A DNA stretch of 64,000 bases from Dendrophyllia cribrosa (lineage: Eukaryota; Cnidaria; Anthozoa; Scleractinia; Dendrophylliidae): the NCBI GenBank assembly GCA_024195265.1, contig JAJLRJ010000002.1, positions 48,592,752 to 48,656,751 of the forward strand, written 5' to 3'. Every line of letters begins with the position of its first letter. The first letter of the stretch is position 1. The position numbers and the translations under genes were made by a program. The notes below the pieces were generated by a model. It saw nothing but the letters and a program-made list of their open reading frames with translations. It searched no databases and was not told where the DNA came from. This document shows, piece after piece, positions 44,601-53,424 of this stretch.

Positions 44601-47600
44601 GTTCAGGCCTGTCACAGGATAGCTCTAGTGGGTATAACTGCTGCACGGCTCTCTCCAGGTAGTTTCTCCCCGCACGCAGCTTCACAGCTCTCACGATACC
44701 ATCTCGTCCTGTAATAAGCTCTTCCACGATCCCCAGTTTCCACTTATTCCGGTCTTTGTTATCGTCCTTGATTATGCACACATCACCTTTCTGGACCAGA
44801 CAGGGGGTGTCTTTGTGCGCTAGAGCGTGACGTTCTCGAAGACCGCGAAGGTATTCTCGCGTCCATCTTGCCCACATTGCATCCTTGCACTTCCTTAAAT
44901 ACTTCGCCCGTTTTCTTAGTTGTGGTTCACCCTCGTAGTGTGCCTCTCTTTCGGGTAGAACATTCGTCTGGCTGAATAGCATTGAGTTTGGAGTCAGGAT
45001 GGGTAACTGTGCGTCGTCCTCAACGTAAGACAGTGGACGGCCGTTTAGAGCTATTTCTACATCCAGGATGACCTCCTTCAGTTCTTCAAAGGTTAAGGAG
45101 GCGTTTCCAATCGCCTTTCTCATGGCGACTTTCACCAGCCCCACCATACGCTCGAACTGGCCACCCCACCAGGGAGCTCGGCTTAGATTGAACCTCCAGG
45201 TGATTTGGTGTCGCGCGAGAAAATCGTTGAACATCTCACTGTTCTTTACTTGGTTTAGCCATGCTGCCGCTCCAATAAACGTACTTCCGTTATCGGAGTA
45301 GATGGTGCTTGGTCTGCCACGCCTTGCTATCAGTCCCTTCAAGCTTAGGAGAAATTCGCCAGTTTCCATGCTCTTCACCAGGTCGAGGTAGAGAGCTCTT
45401 GTCAAACTACAAGCGTACAGGATTATATACGCTTTGCCTTCGCGCTTGGTGGTAGCTTTAAACTTTATTGGGCCAGCATAGTCGACACCCATTACTTGAA
45501 ACGGTGATGATACTTCGGTCCGTTCTTTCGGCAATAATCCAGGGGGAGGAACAGCAAGGGCAGTCGCTTGAAATCGTTTGCACCCTGGGCATTTCTTTTT
45601 GATTCGTTTAACTAGTCGTCTTAGGCGTGGAACCCAGTGTTGTTCTCGCACCTTCGCCATTGTCAATTGCGTTCCGCCATGTAAAGTAACTTCATGGGCT
45701 TCTTGTATGAATTTTTCAGTGTAGACAGACTTGTCTGGGAGGTATACTGGGTATACACCTTGTATTCTTCCTCTGCATTCAAAGAGTTGTTGGTCGTTTA
45801 ACTGCAAGTTGAGCTGCAGGCGGTCTTTCTCAAATTGCTCTAACTTCGCGCCTTCTTGTTGAGCTCTCTTTTCCCACCATCGTCTTTGATTTGTTAGTTC
45901 TTCTGTTGTCAGTGGTCCGCGCTTTCTGTTCTTTGATGGTCTCCTTGCGTTACGCGTAAATCGTGTAACCCACGCGCTAATGCGCAACGCTTTCCAGAGG
46001 CTATGTTTGTTCAAAACTACTTCTAATTCTTTGTCATCAGCTAACTTGAAAATCTTGCGGACCGTCTTTGCTTCTGCTAGGGTTTCAGCGGTCGCGGATG
46101 TCGTTAAATCCATGGGCCATGCACTAGGATCCGATAGCCATTTCGGACCGTTCCACCAAAGGTAGTTGTCTTGCGTGACATGTCCTCCACGACTCCCCAG
46201 GTCAGCTGGATTTTCTTTGGTGGACACATGCCTCCATGTTATCCAATCTTTCTCTTGGATTTTGTGTACCCGATTGTGCACAAACTGCTTGTACTCGCCT
46301 TCACCTCTTATCCAGTGTAGCGCAACTGTGCTGTCTGACCAACAGTAAACTTGATCAATCGGGTAATCTTCTAGGGCTTCTCTTACGTTAGTAGCCAGAT
46401 TCGCTGCCATATGAGCGGCAACTAACTCCAGGCGTGGTATGGTAAGCCCCTGCTTGGCTAATCGAGCTCTCGCGGCGACGATGCCTTGCGTGACACCCGA
46501 GGCTTGCGTTACGACAGTGTACACACCTGCTGCTACGCCCAGACCACTTGCATCGCCGAAAGCATGGATGGATATGTTGCTGATTGGTTCCTGATACTGT
46601 ACCAGCGCTCTCGGGAACGTGATTCTCGCCGGTAAACTTGATTCCCATTTCATCCACCTCTGTGAAAGGTCAGGAGGTAGCTCTTCGTCCCAACCGATCT
46701 TAAGGTTGCAGGCGTCACGGTAGAATAACTTTCCACATAGTGTGAGGGGGGACGCTACTCCAAGTGGATCGTAAATCTTTGCAATCTTTGCCAGTATTCC
46801 TCTTTTGGTGTTGTCGGCTTTCTCTACTGGTATGGAGACATTTAAAGCATCTTTCTGCTTCTCCCACTGCAGGCCAAGTATCGCTCCTCCATTTGGTGTC
46901 CCCAGCTGTTGTTTCGCGTACGTTTGTTCTTCGGCACTCTGTTCAGTTTCAGCAGACTCCAACTCAGGTACGTTTGAATGCCACTTGTGTAATCGAAAGG
47001 TTGCGTCAGCGAATATCTTGGTAGCCGCAGTCTTGTTTTCTCTCGCCTTCGCAATCGTGATTCCTCCGCCAATCAAGTCGTCAACATACAGGCGTTTCTT
47101 GATTTCACTCACGATATCGGGGTACTTTTCGCTCCAGCTAGTTAGATGCTGTTCGATGACGCCCGCCAGCAAGAAAGGGGAAGGAGCTAATCCAAACAAT
47201 GCTCTAGTAAATCTTAGTACTTCGACTTCTCTCGTGTGCACGTCCTTAAGCCAGTGAAATCGAAGTGCGTCTCTTTCCTCGGCTCTGATTCGCACTTGAA
47301 GGAAGGCCTTCTGGATATCACCTGTGATGGCTACTGGGTCGAATCGGCCTCTGACCAGTACACTCCAAAGTTTGTTTTGTAGTGGTGGACCAGTGTTAAG
47401 GCATTCGTTCAGTGATGGCGCGCTGCTCCAGGCTCGTGCGGAGGCATCGTACACGATTCTTAGCTTCATGCTTTCTGCAGTTTCACGAACGACGCTCTTG
47501 TGCGGAATGTAGAACTCCCTCGGTCCTTTGACAGTGGGCGGTGCCCGCTCAACTATTCCCTCGGTAATCTGTTCTTGGATGACGGCATTGTAATCGTGCA

Positions 47601-50600
47601 ATGTTTGATCTTTCTAGTTTCTTTACCAGGCTGGCCAGTCTGCGCAAACTTCCGTCCTTGTTAGAAGGCAAGGGAGGGTGGTTTCCTTTCCATGGTAGAC
47701 CAGTTTCGTACCATCCTTCTTTGCTCCTACGCAGCTGCTCCTTGAACTCTTCACGAACAACCCCTTGATCCCCGGTAGGTGAGTCAGCTAGTCCGAGAAC
47801 ATCTAGCTTGCACAGTTCTTCGTAGTCTGTTCTTGAGGTCTGAGTGAGAAGCATGTTGGTGGTGTTGATTTCCTTGCCAGGCGCGGTGATAGTCCAGCCT
47901 AGCTTAGTGTAGCTTGCTACTGGCTCCCAGTCTCTTCCCACGCGTTGAGCCTCGGTTGTGCTGATTCTGGGGCATTCACTGTTTCCCAGGATAATATGGA
48001 CTGGTAGTCGGGGTCTTTCGTCAGTGTCATCCATAGCTACGCCCTTTAGATGAGGGTAATTCTTCAAGAGTTTCTTGTAACGTGGGTTGTCTAGCATCAT
48101 CAGTTGTGGCTTTTCGACTTTCGTGACCTCTGCTTCTATCTCAAAGTCTCGCGTGACCGAGCGAAGTTTGATGCGATAAACTTCCATCATTCGATTTGTC
48201 GCACCCAGCATCATTTCTATCTTGCGCATCCCGGAATGGTGAAGCTTTGCGCCGATTTTCTCGAGCAGTGCGGCCGAAGCGTATGAACTCCCGGCACCAG
48301 AATCCAGTAGAGCGCGACATTTTATCCCTTCGACCTCCACGACAACCACTGGGTACACCACAGGACTCTCGCCAATTTGCGTAGCTGTCATGGAGTTGTC
48401 TGGCTTGCCCTTGTCACAGATGGAGGTGTGATGTCTTCGTCTGCAAAATAGGCACGTTTTCCTGCTCCTGCATTCAGTTATCCTGTGATCATCGCCTGCA
48501 CAGTTAAAACAGAGCTGTTTCTGTAGGAAAATCTGCCTTCTGGCGCTCGTGTCAGGTACTTTAGGGCATTCATGAGGCCTGTGCTGCGCGCTGTCACAAA
48601 AAATACACCCACGTTGACGGTCTTGACGCGTCTCGAATTGACGTGTATTGTACAACGGCGAGTCACGCAAGAGTCGTTTGCCTGGAAAGACACCCTGGAG
48701 CTTGTCATTCACAGGTATTGGATTTCGCTCGGTCCACTTTTGAAGGGCGTATACGAACTTCGGAAAATCCCAATCCCGCCAGTTGTCATCAGTTCGCACG
48801 AGATCCCCTCTAATTCCGTTTAGTTTGTCTATGCACATTCTTACATAACCATTGACATCTCTAAGTTTACCGAGTGTCTCAAGTGCTTGCACATTAAAGG
48901 ATAATTTCTCGTAGAACTCGTGAATCTTCACTGTGTTGGACCCACTAATTACAGGTAACCCCATGATGTTTTGGACGTATGCATTTACGATTTCTGAAGT
49001 CTTGCCATACTTCGTGTTAAGAATTAGTTTCGCCCGCTCATAACCCTCGATGGAGAATGGGAGCCCATCTATCCCCTGTCGTACTTTAGGTTCCAGTAAG
49101 TCTTTAAGATAGGCGAATTTGGTGACTGCGGCCACGTCGCTGCACTTGTCAATTTCTGCTTCAAAAATGTTCCAAAAACGAAGCCAATCCGTGTGCGAGC
49201 CATTGAATTTTGTGATGGTTAGTTTGGGAAGCTTAGCATGTGGAGCGGTGTTGCTTGCTTTCGCTTCGTTGGATTTCATTGTGCAATTCATCTTAGATTC
49301 TTCTAATTTTCTCTCGTATTCAAGTTTTTGCTCAAACTGTGCGCGTTCGAATTTGAGTTGATCTTCGCGCTCCTTCGCCTTAGTAGCTTTTTCAGTTTCT
49401 TGTACCTTTAGTGTTTCTTCTAATTTAGTCCTAGTCAAAAGTTCGTCCAACTTCAAAACCTTAGTGTCTACTTCGGCGACCTGATGCTCAATTTCCTGGC
49501 TCCACTTCACGATGTCCTCGTCAGGATCGCCTCTTTTAAACCTTTCTTCGACAACTTGTAGCTTTAAGTTATCTACTTGCTTAACTATGTCGCATAGTGA
49601 TTCGCGATGGCGGTTGATAGCGAATGCATTCCCGGTTTCTTGTATCTCTTGTGTTTTCGCTAAAGTAAATTTAAGTAGTTTTAGTTTACCTCCAATGTCC
49701 GTCTGAAGGTTTTCCATGTTGAGATCCACTTGTTAATAGGTTTCGTATCCCGTCGGAGGTGCCACTGTGTTGCGAATGCCAAAAGTCACAGGCCGTTCTT
49801 CGCAAACTTCTCTTTATTCTATCCAAAATCACAGTAATAGTCGGGTAGTCTTCTCTAGTCTCTAGTCTTCAATAGTCTGAACTGATCCGAAATGTACACA
49901 GAGTCTTATCTGGAGATGCCGCCACGCGGCACTCCTTGAAACCTAGGGAACGCTTATTATTTGGCGATTCTATTGTCTGGTTTTGCCATCACGAGAATTG
50001 TACATGTACACAACAGGAAATGGTTTGATTGAAATGGAAACCTCTTGATTGACAACTATTAATTGAAACTGCACGCACTTTTAAAATCACAAAACTACTT
50101 ATGTAACACAATGCTACTATAAATGTCACGACAGTGCGTTTTACCAGTAACACACCTGCTTCAAGAAAAGACGTTTAAGTTGAGAGATAAAACGCAATAA
50201 CTTACAAGTTACTTCCAACAAGGCTTTAGTAACGCGGAAATTCTCGGTTTTATCTCCTTACAGCATGTAACAATATACTGTCTTTGCGTAACATAACAAG
50301 GCACGATGGCGAACTTTCAACGAATGAAGCGCGACTAGTGTAATCCGCGAGTCTGAAGCTAACCATCTAAAATTTAAAATAGAAAGTCGGAAGTCGGAAA
50401 TCAGAAGTTGGAAGTTGGAAGTCGGAAATCAGAAGTTGGAAGTCGGAAGTCGAAAATCAGAAGTCGGAAATCAGAAGTCGGAATTCGGAAATCGGAAGTC
50501 CCTCCTCGGCTTTCGTACCCAAGACAGAAGCGATAAACTTAAAAAATAAATTAGCCCAATTTTTTCAAGTTGCAGCCATTTCCATCCTGGCCATCTGCAG

Positions 50601-50944
50601 AAAAGACACTTATTTTTACTCTTAGAGCACTAGTAGAATAATTTTAAAGAAAACTGGACTCTTATTTTCGGATTTTCACTGATATAAAGATGTATTTTGG
50701 CTTTCTAAAGTAACACTAAAAATGGTGACATATTACCACCTTTAAAATAGGTAACAATGCTCCTTTACGGCATTTCACTGCCAAAAACACTTTTACACAG
50801 ACAAGAAGCAAACAAATACTTACCGCGGTCAGACACCAACAGCAAGTTACAAGTACCCTCATACGCTATTATGAACAAGGAACACAGTGCTATAAGAAGG
50901 AACAACACTCGCAGCTTTCTGGCATGACTCAATGCTCGCTTCAT
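41602..50944 (-). CDS. Fucosyltransferase-like Golgi type II membrane protein (two coding exons)
   Basis: Exon 1 is 50944-50824 (121 nt) and exon 2 is 42833-41602 (1232 nt), 450 residues in total. Exon 1 encodes [13 protein letters not shown] followed by a hydrophobic stretch ([15 protein letters not shown]), the signal-anchor layout of Golgi glycosyltransferases, and ends in phase 1 at a GTAAGT donor. Exon 2 begins after TTTTCAG in the matching phase. Key motifs are [20 protein letters not shown] (from about residue 138), HIRMGD (312-317), FLATDN (362-367), a DHFLLSECD helix (408-416) and [10 protein letters not shown] (421-430). This set fits the GDP-fucose-binding fold of the GT11/GT37/O-fucosyltransferase group, so the likely reaction is fucose transfer from GDP-fucose to glycans in the Golgi lumen. 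Substrate and subfamily are undetermined. An acceptor at 50988-50998 suggests an upstream 5' UTR exon. The 8-kb intron contains a BEL/Pao element and a minisatellite. Confidence 0.75.
43288..43485. repeat. 21-base minisatellite (about nine units)
   Basis: The unit is GTTGTGATTGAATTATCTGCT with minor variants. Because 21 is a multiple of three, an open frame of VVIELSA repeats results; it is not a gene. It lies in the intron of the fucosyltransferase-like gene. Confidence 0.85.
44008..44373 (-). repeat. 3' LTR of the BEL/Pao element
   Basis: Its plus-strand form begins TGTTGCGAATGCC and ends ATGTCACGACA. It is identical to the other LTR. It is preceded by GTGC, which is repeated after the other LTR. 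Confidence 0.95.
44374..44388 (-). other. Polypurine tract
   Basis: On the minus strand AAATAGGGGAGTG lies directly before the 3' LTR, in the position expected for plus-strand DNA priming. Confidence 0.7.
44485..47601 (-). CDS. BEL/Pao pol: reverse transcriptase, RNase H, integrase
   Basis: An open frame of about 1038 codons. RT appears as [13 protein letters not shown] (catalytic D), [13 protein letters not shown] and YVDDLIGGG. RNase H-type motifs include [17 protein letters not shown] and [14 protein letters not shown]. The integrase has a zinc domain (HEVTLHGG...CPGCK) and a DDE core ([25 protein letters not shown]). The TTG at 47601 is only the first codon of the open frame; the real product should be a fusion with gag-protease. 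The frame is shifted +1 relative to the upstream ORF, overlapping by 53 bases. All catalytic residues I can check are intact. Confidence 0.9.
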   Translation of the reverse strand: MHDYNAVIQEQITEGIVERAPPTVKGPREFYIPHKSVVRETAESMKLRIVYDASARAWSSAPSLNECLNTGPPLQNKLWSVLVRGRFDPVAITGDIQKAFLQVRIRAEERDALRFHWLKDVHTREVEVLRFTRALFGLAPSPFLLAGVIEQHLTSWSEKYPDIVSEIKKRLYVDDLIGGGITIAKARENKTAATKIFADATFRLHKWHSNVPELESAETEQSAEEQTYAKQQLGTPNGGAILGLQWEKQKDALNVSIPVEKADNTKRGILAKIAKIYDPLGVASPLTLCGKLFYRDACNLKIGWDEELPPDLSQRWMKWESSLPARITFPRALVQYQEPISNISIHAFGDASGLGVAAGVYTVVTQASGVTQGIVAARARLAKQGLTIPRLELVAAHMAANLATNVREALEDYPIDQVYCWSDSTVALHWIRGEGEYKQFVHNRVHKIQEKDWITWRHVSTKENPADLGSRGGHVTQDNYLWWNGPKWLSDPSAWPMDLTTSATAETLAEAKTVRKIFKLADDKELEVVLNKHSLWKALRISAWVTRFTRNARRPSKNRKRGPLTTEELTNQRRWWEKRAQQEGAKLEQFEKDRLQLNLQLNDQQLFECRGRIQGVYPVYLPDKSVYTEKFIQEAHEVTLHGGTQLTMAKVREQHWVPRLRRLVKRIKKKCPGCKRFQATALAVPPPGLLPKERTEVSSPFQVMGVDYAGPIKFKATTKREGKAYIILYACSLTRALYLDLVKSMETGEFLLSLKGLIARRGRPSTIYSDNGSTFIGAAAWLNQVKNSEMFNDFLARHQITWRFNLSRAPWWGGQFERMVGLVKVAMRKAIGNASLTFEELKEVILDVEIALNGRPLSYVEDDAQLPILTPNSMLFSQTNVLPEREAHYEGEPQLRKRAKYLRKCKDAMWARWTREYLRGLRERHALAHKDTPCLVQKGDVCIIKDDNKDRNKWKLGIVEELITGRDGIVRAVKLRAGRNYLERAVQQLYPLELSCDRPELPRTPCLNPEASVFRPRRNAAVAAGLRVQELAEQEQDQ
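47549..49717 (-). CDS. BEL/Pao gag and protease
   Basis: Starting at the ATG at 49717 ([10 protein letters not shown]); the open frame extends four codons further upstream. It has an N-terminal coiled-coil-rich region (lysine/glutamate-rich, about residues 60-150), a gag core ([21 protein letters not shown]), two zinc knuckles ([14 protein letters not shown] and [13 protein letters not shown]) and an aspartic protease with [11 protein letters not shown]. It ends with the conserved [20 protein letters not shown], which in other BEL elements leads straight into RT, then drifts into an unrelated tail (about 18 residues) and stops. This pinpoints the frame break at about 47600-47620. Confidence 0.9.
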   Translation of the reverse strand: MENLQTDIGGKLKLLKFTLAKTQEIQETGNAFAINRHRESLCDIVKQVDNLKLQVVEERFKRGDPDEDIVKWSQEIEHQVAEVDTKVLKLDELLTRTKLEETLKVQETEKATKAKEREDQLKFERAQFEQKLEYERKLEESKMNCTMKSNEAKASNTAPHAKLPKLTITKFNGSHTDWLRFWNIFEAEIDKCSDVAAVTKFAYLKDLLEPKVRQGIDGLPFSIEGYERAKLILNTKYGKTSEIVNAYVQNIMGLPVISGSNTVKIHEFYEKLSFNVQALETLGKLRDVNGYVRMCIDKLNGIRGDLVRTDDNWRDWDFPKFVYALQKWTERNPIPVNDKLQGVFPGKRLLRDSPLYNTRQFETRQDRQRGCIFCDSAQHRPHECPKVPDTSARRQIFLQKQLCFNCAGDDHRITECRSRKTCLFCRRRHHTSICDKGKPDNSMTATQIGESPVVYPVVVVEVEGIKCRALLDSGAGSSYASAALLEKIGAKLHHSGMRKIEMMLGATNRMMEVYRIKLRSVTRDFEIEAEVTKVEKPQLMMLDNPRYKKLLKNYPHLKGVAMDDTDERPRLPVHIILGNSECPRISTTEAQRVGRDWEPVASYTKLGWTITAPGKEINTTNMLLTQTSRTDYEELCKLDVLGLADSPTGDQGVVREEFKEQLRRSKEGWYETGLPWKGNHPPLPSNKDGSLRRLASLVKKLERSNIARLQCRHPRTDYRGNS
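49747..49764 (-). promoter_or_regulatory. tRNA primer-binding site of the BEL/Pao element
   Basis: Three bases inside the 5' LTR, the minus strand reads TGGCACCTCCGACGGGAT, whose TGG start is complementary to a tRNA CCA end. The tRNA species was not determined. Confidence 0.7.
49768..50133 (-). repeat. 5' LTR of the BEL/Pao element
   Basis: Identical to 44008-44373 and followed by GTGC. It should carry the promoter for the minus-strand transcript. Confidence 0.95.
50378..50502. repeat. GGAAGTC/GGAAATCAGAAGT minisatellite
   Basis: Irregular 7-base units (GGAAGTC, GGAAATC, AGAAGTT), about 17 in a row. It starts just outside the right end of the older inverted-repeat element. Confidence 0.8.
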
Positions 50945-51088
50945 TTCAACAAAGTACAACTCGCAAAACAGAAGAACTCGATAGACCCTGCAATTCAGAA
51001 AAAAAGGGAAGGTAAATGTTAAGTCGCGCACGAGCCATGGGACACCCACACGGCTGTAGCTTAACCCGTTTCTGTAGAACAGGCCCCG

Positions 51089-51222
51089 ATTGCTCAAAAG
51101 GTGGACAGCGCTATCCACCGGATAAATCACTATCCAGTTGATAAGTATTAACAACATCCATTGTGTTATCCGCTGGATAGTGATTTATCCGATGGATAGA
51201 CCTATCCACCTTTTGAACAACC
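51089..51222. mobile_element. 134-bp hairpin MITE (CAAAAGGTGGATAG ends)
   Basis: GCTCAAAAGGTGGACAGCG...CACTATCCAG is inverse to CTGGATAGTG...CTATCCACCTTTTGAAC. The two arms nearly fill the element. I recall this exact pattern as common in cnidarian genomes, which supports the organism guess. Confidence 0.7.
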
Positions 51223-51540
51223 AGTTTCAGAATAACAAGAACAATGAAGTTTCCATCCTTTGGGAAAATATAACTATTTTTACGCAAACGATTTCTATTG
51301 TTTTTGCCGTGCAAACCACCAATTATGCAAATTATAGTCACGGTTGAGAAGTCGATGCGTTATCCGTGCAGCTCGCGCCAAGAACAAAGGACATTGGGAA
51401 GGCATACCCCCTGAATAGGGTTGTGCCTAATTCATACCGTCCAGAAGGACGTCGGACACCTTATTGAGACTTATATAACGTAATGTCGACACTTAGAATC
51501 TTATTTTCAATAAATTTTTAAGTGTAAAAAAGAAAATCTA

Positions 51541-52108
51541 AAATCCCCAACTCAGGATTGAACCTGTGACCTCCGCTAGGCTTAGACTTACATAGCCTAC
51601 TGTACCACCTAGAAGGCCCTGCCAGGGTAAATTCCGACAGGCGACATGACCCAAAAAGTAGCGACAGCACGTAAAATGAAATTGCGACACAAGACAATCT
51701 TTCTCGGCACAATTCCGACAGCGACATCAAAGCCGAGAATTAGCGACAAAGAACGGTGGTTTGGCATATTTTTTCACCGACCTATCAAACGAAAGTTAAC
51801 CGCGCCTCCACGATTTTATCAGGTCAGTTGGTCTAAAAATGTTGTACGCAGGTCAGTTACCATGAATGGCGGTAGTAGCATGTTACGTGTTCGATGCGCA
51901 CCGAACGATAACTGAGCTATTGTAGAACTGTAGGCGTTTCTTTATAACGGACCATTATCCACCTTTTCTAAAATTCCGACAAACTATGTTCGTTCAATTT
52001 CCGACAGCGACGTGAAGCATTGATAAACACCGACATGAGACATTTTAAAATTCAGACAAGCGACACGGGACCCCCCTGGCAGGGCCTCACCTAGCTTCTC
52101 GGGTTGCT
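51541..52108 (-). pseudogene. tRNA-like sequence interrupted by a 474-bp insertion
   Basis: On the minus strand, after removing 51614-52087, an A-box (TGGTACAGTAGG) is followed about 55 bases later by a good B-box (GGTTCAATCC). GTA lies in an anticodon-like position. Acceptor pairing is weak. It may be a SINE head or a decayed tRNA-Tyr-like gene carried inside the surrounding element. Confidence 0.4.
51614..52087. mobile_element. 474-bp inverted-repeat element (hAT-like 8-base target site)
   Basis: AGGCCCTGCCAGGG at the left is inverse to CCCTGGCAGGGCCT at the right. CACCTAGA and CACCTAGC flank it (7 of 8 bases equal). It splits the tRNA-like sequence. The interior has repeated CGACA-type motifs but no gene. 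Confidence 0.7.
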
Positions 52109-52452
52109 TAGTCCTAAAATTATTTATATTAACTGCTACCCCTAACCTCAACTGAAAGCTAACCAGTTACTCCGTTATATAAGTCTCAATAAGGCGTCCG
52201 ACGTCCTTCTGGACGGTATGATTTGGGCCTGACCCCTGAATAGAGATTGTTTCACTCACGTGATCGGCGGCCATATTGAAGTGCTAAGACAATAGGAAAT
52301 GTTTGAATAAGAATAGAGTGTAAATCCCATAGGATTCGTTTAGGACACCAATATGATCGCTATTTTATTGTTTTGGGACACCAATATGGCCGCCGTCAAG
52401 TCACGTGCAAGCGCTCTATACGATGGTATACAAGCGCAAAAAAAAATATAAT

Positions 52453-52579
52453 GGTATTTTTAGGAGAGACCTATGAGGAATTAACAAAAGAATCTGTCTT
52501 TCCTGCTTTAGAAGCTTACGAAAGGCTTTTTGATAAGTACGAGGTTTTAGTGAGATCATTAACCTTAGGACAAGTTTAA
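52453..52579 (+). other. Possible terminal coding exon
   Basis: After a plausible acceptor (GGTATTTTTAG, 52452-52463) the frame ETYEELTKESVF...RSLTLGQV stop has protein-like composition with a leucine/glutamate-rich helix. No partner exon was found, and I do not recognise it. It could be chance. Confidence 0.25.
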
Positions 52580-52984
52580 TACCCGGAAATTCTGTACGGT
52601 TATAAAGGTGGACCACATTGTTAAACGTGCAACTATGTTTTCTGTTTAAAGACAAAGGTTAGAAGTAATTGAAATCTTTAAGTGCGAGACCATGGAATTT
52701 TTCTTTGTCTCAAAAACCTACGTGCATTGGAAGCTTACACGTTTGGCATCCCAATCTTTTTTCATCGTCGGTCCATCGACAAGTAAATGCGAGGCACAAA
52801 TGTATCGCCCTTTCACCTCCCAAAACGGTTAGAGGTTGTTAAGAGCTGCTTGGTATCTGCCCAAAACGGCCAAGATGGAAGCAAGAACAAAAGACAGCAC
52901 CAAATAAAAGACAAGAGCTTTAATCCATAGACTCGAAAAGTTAGAACCACCTTAACTGTACAGCATAATAAACAGTGACAAGAA

Positions 52985-53415
52985 AGTACTGCTCAGTGGC
53001 ATTCATTTGAATGGTCACACAATTTAGGATTTCATCAACAGAGGTAGAAGTTACAACCACCTTGTATAGCATACCAAACAGCACCACAAGAAAGTCAGTA
53101 CTCATCAAAAGCATTCATTTGAATGGTCACACTTTGGAGTTTTATCCAGACTCAAATGTTAAAACCACTTTGTGCAGTATAATGAACAAACAGTACCACA
53201 GGAAAGTACAGCTCAGCAGCTTTCATTTGAATGCATGGTCACACTTTGGGGTTTTATCCGCCAGACTCAAATGTTAAAACAACTTTGTGCAGCACAACAA
53301 ACAGTACCACAGGAAAGTACTGCTCGGTAGTTTTTATATGAATGGTCACACTTTGCAGTTTCATCCCCAGAATAAAAAGTTAAAACCATTTTATATGAAT
53401 GAGATTCAGTTCTGG
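52985..53415 (+). repeat. Array of the approximately 100-base repeat, plus orientation
   Basis: About four units. Each has CATTTGAATGGTCACAC, then a TTT(T/C)ATCC stretch, AGACTCAAA(T/A)GTTA, AACCACTTTGTGCAG, and AACAGTACCACAGGAAAGTA. Units vary by 10-20% by eye. Open frames across it come from the unit. Confidence 0.8.
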
Positions 53416-53424
53416 AAGATTTTA

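Larger units (their letters stand above)
44008..50133 (-). mobile_element. Complete BEL/Pao LTR retrotransposon (6126 bp)
   Basis: Two 366-base LTRs flank gag-protease and RT-RNase H-integrase coding regions on the minus strand, with a primer-binding site, a polypurine tract and a 4-base GTGC target duplication. By direct comparison the LTRs are identical over all 366 bases, so the insertion is very recent. It sits in the intron of the fucosyltransferase-like gene, in the same orientation. Confidence 0.95.
43813..50364. mobile_element. Older inverted-repeat element split by the BEL/Pao insertion
   Basis: GAGCTTCAGACTCGCGGATT and following sequence through CGCCATCGTGC (43813-43877) is the inverse of 50298-50364. 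The DNA between them, apart from the BEL element, is about 430 bases. The BEL element inserted into it at GTGC. No transposase is seen. Confidence 0.6.
51418..52232. mobile_element. 815-bp inverted-repeat element with 10-base target duplication
   Basis: Ends include CATACCGTCCAGAAGGACGTC and its inverse, then CTTATTGAGACTTATATAACG and its inverse, about 75 bases each side. CCCCTGAATA is present directly outside both ends (51408-51417 and 52233-52242). The core holds a tRNA-like sequence interrupted by another element. Confidence 0.75.

Noticed and set aside
50945..51157. Upstream extension of the signal-anchor frame (LLILINWIVIYP...)
   Set aside because: It runs into a hairpin MITE and past a good splice acceptor at 50988-50998, so the extension is 5' UTR or intron, not protein.
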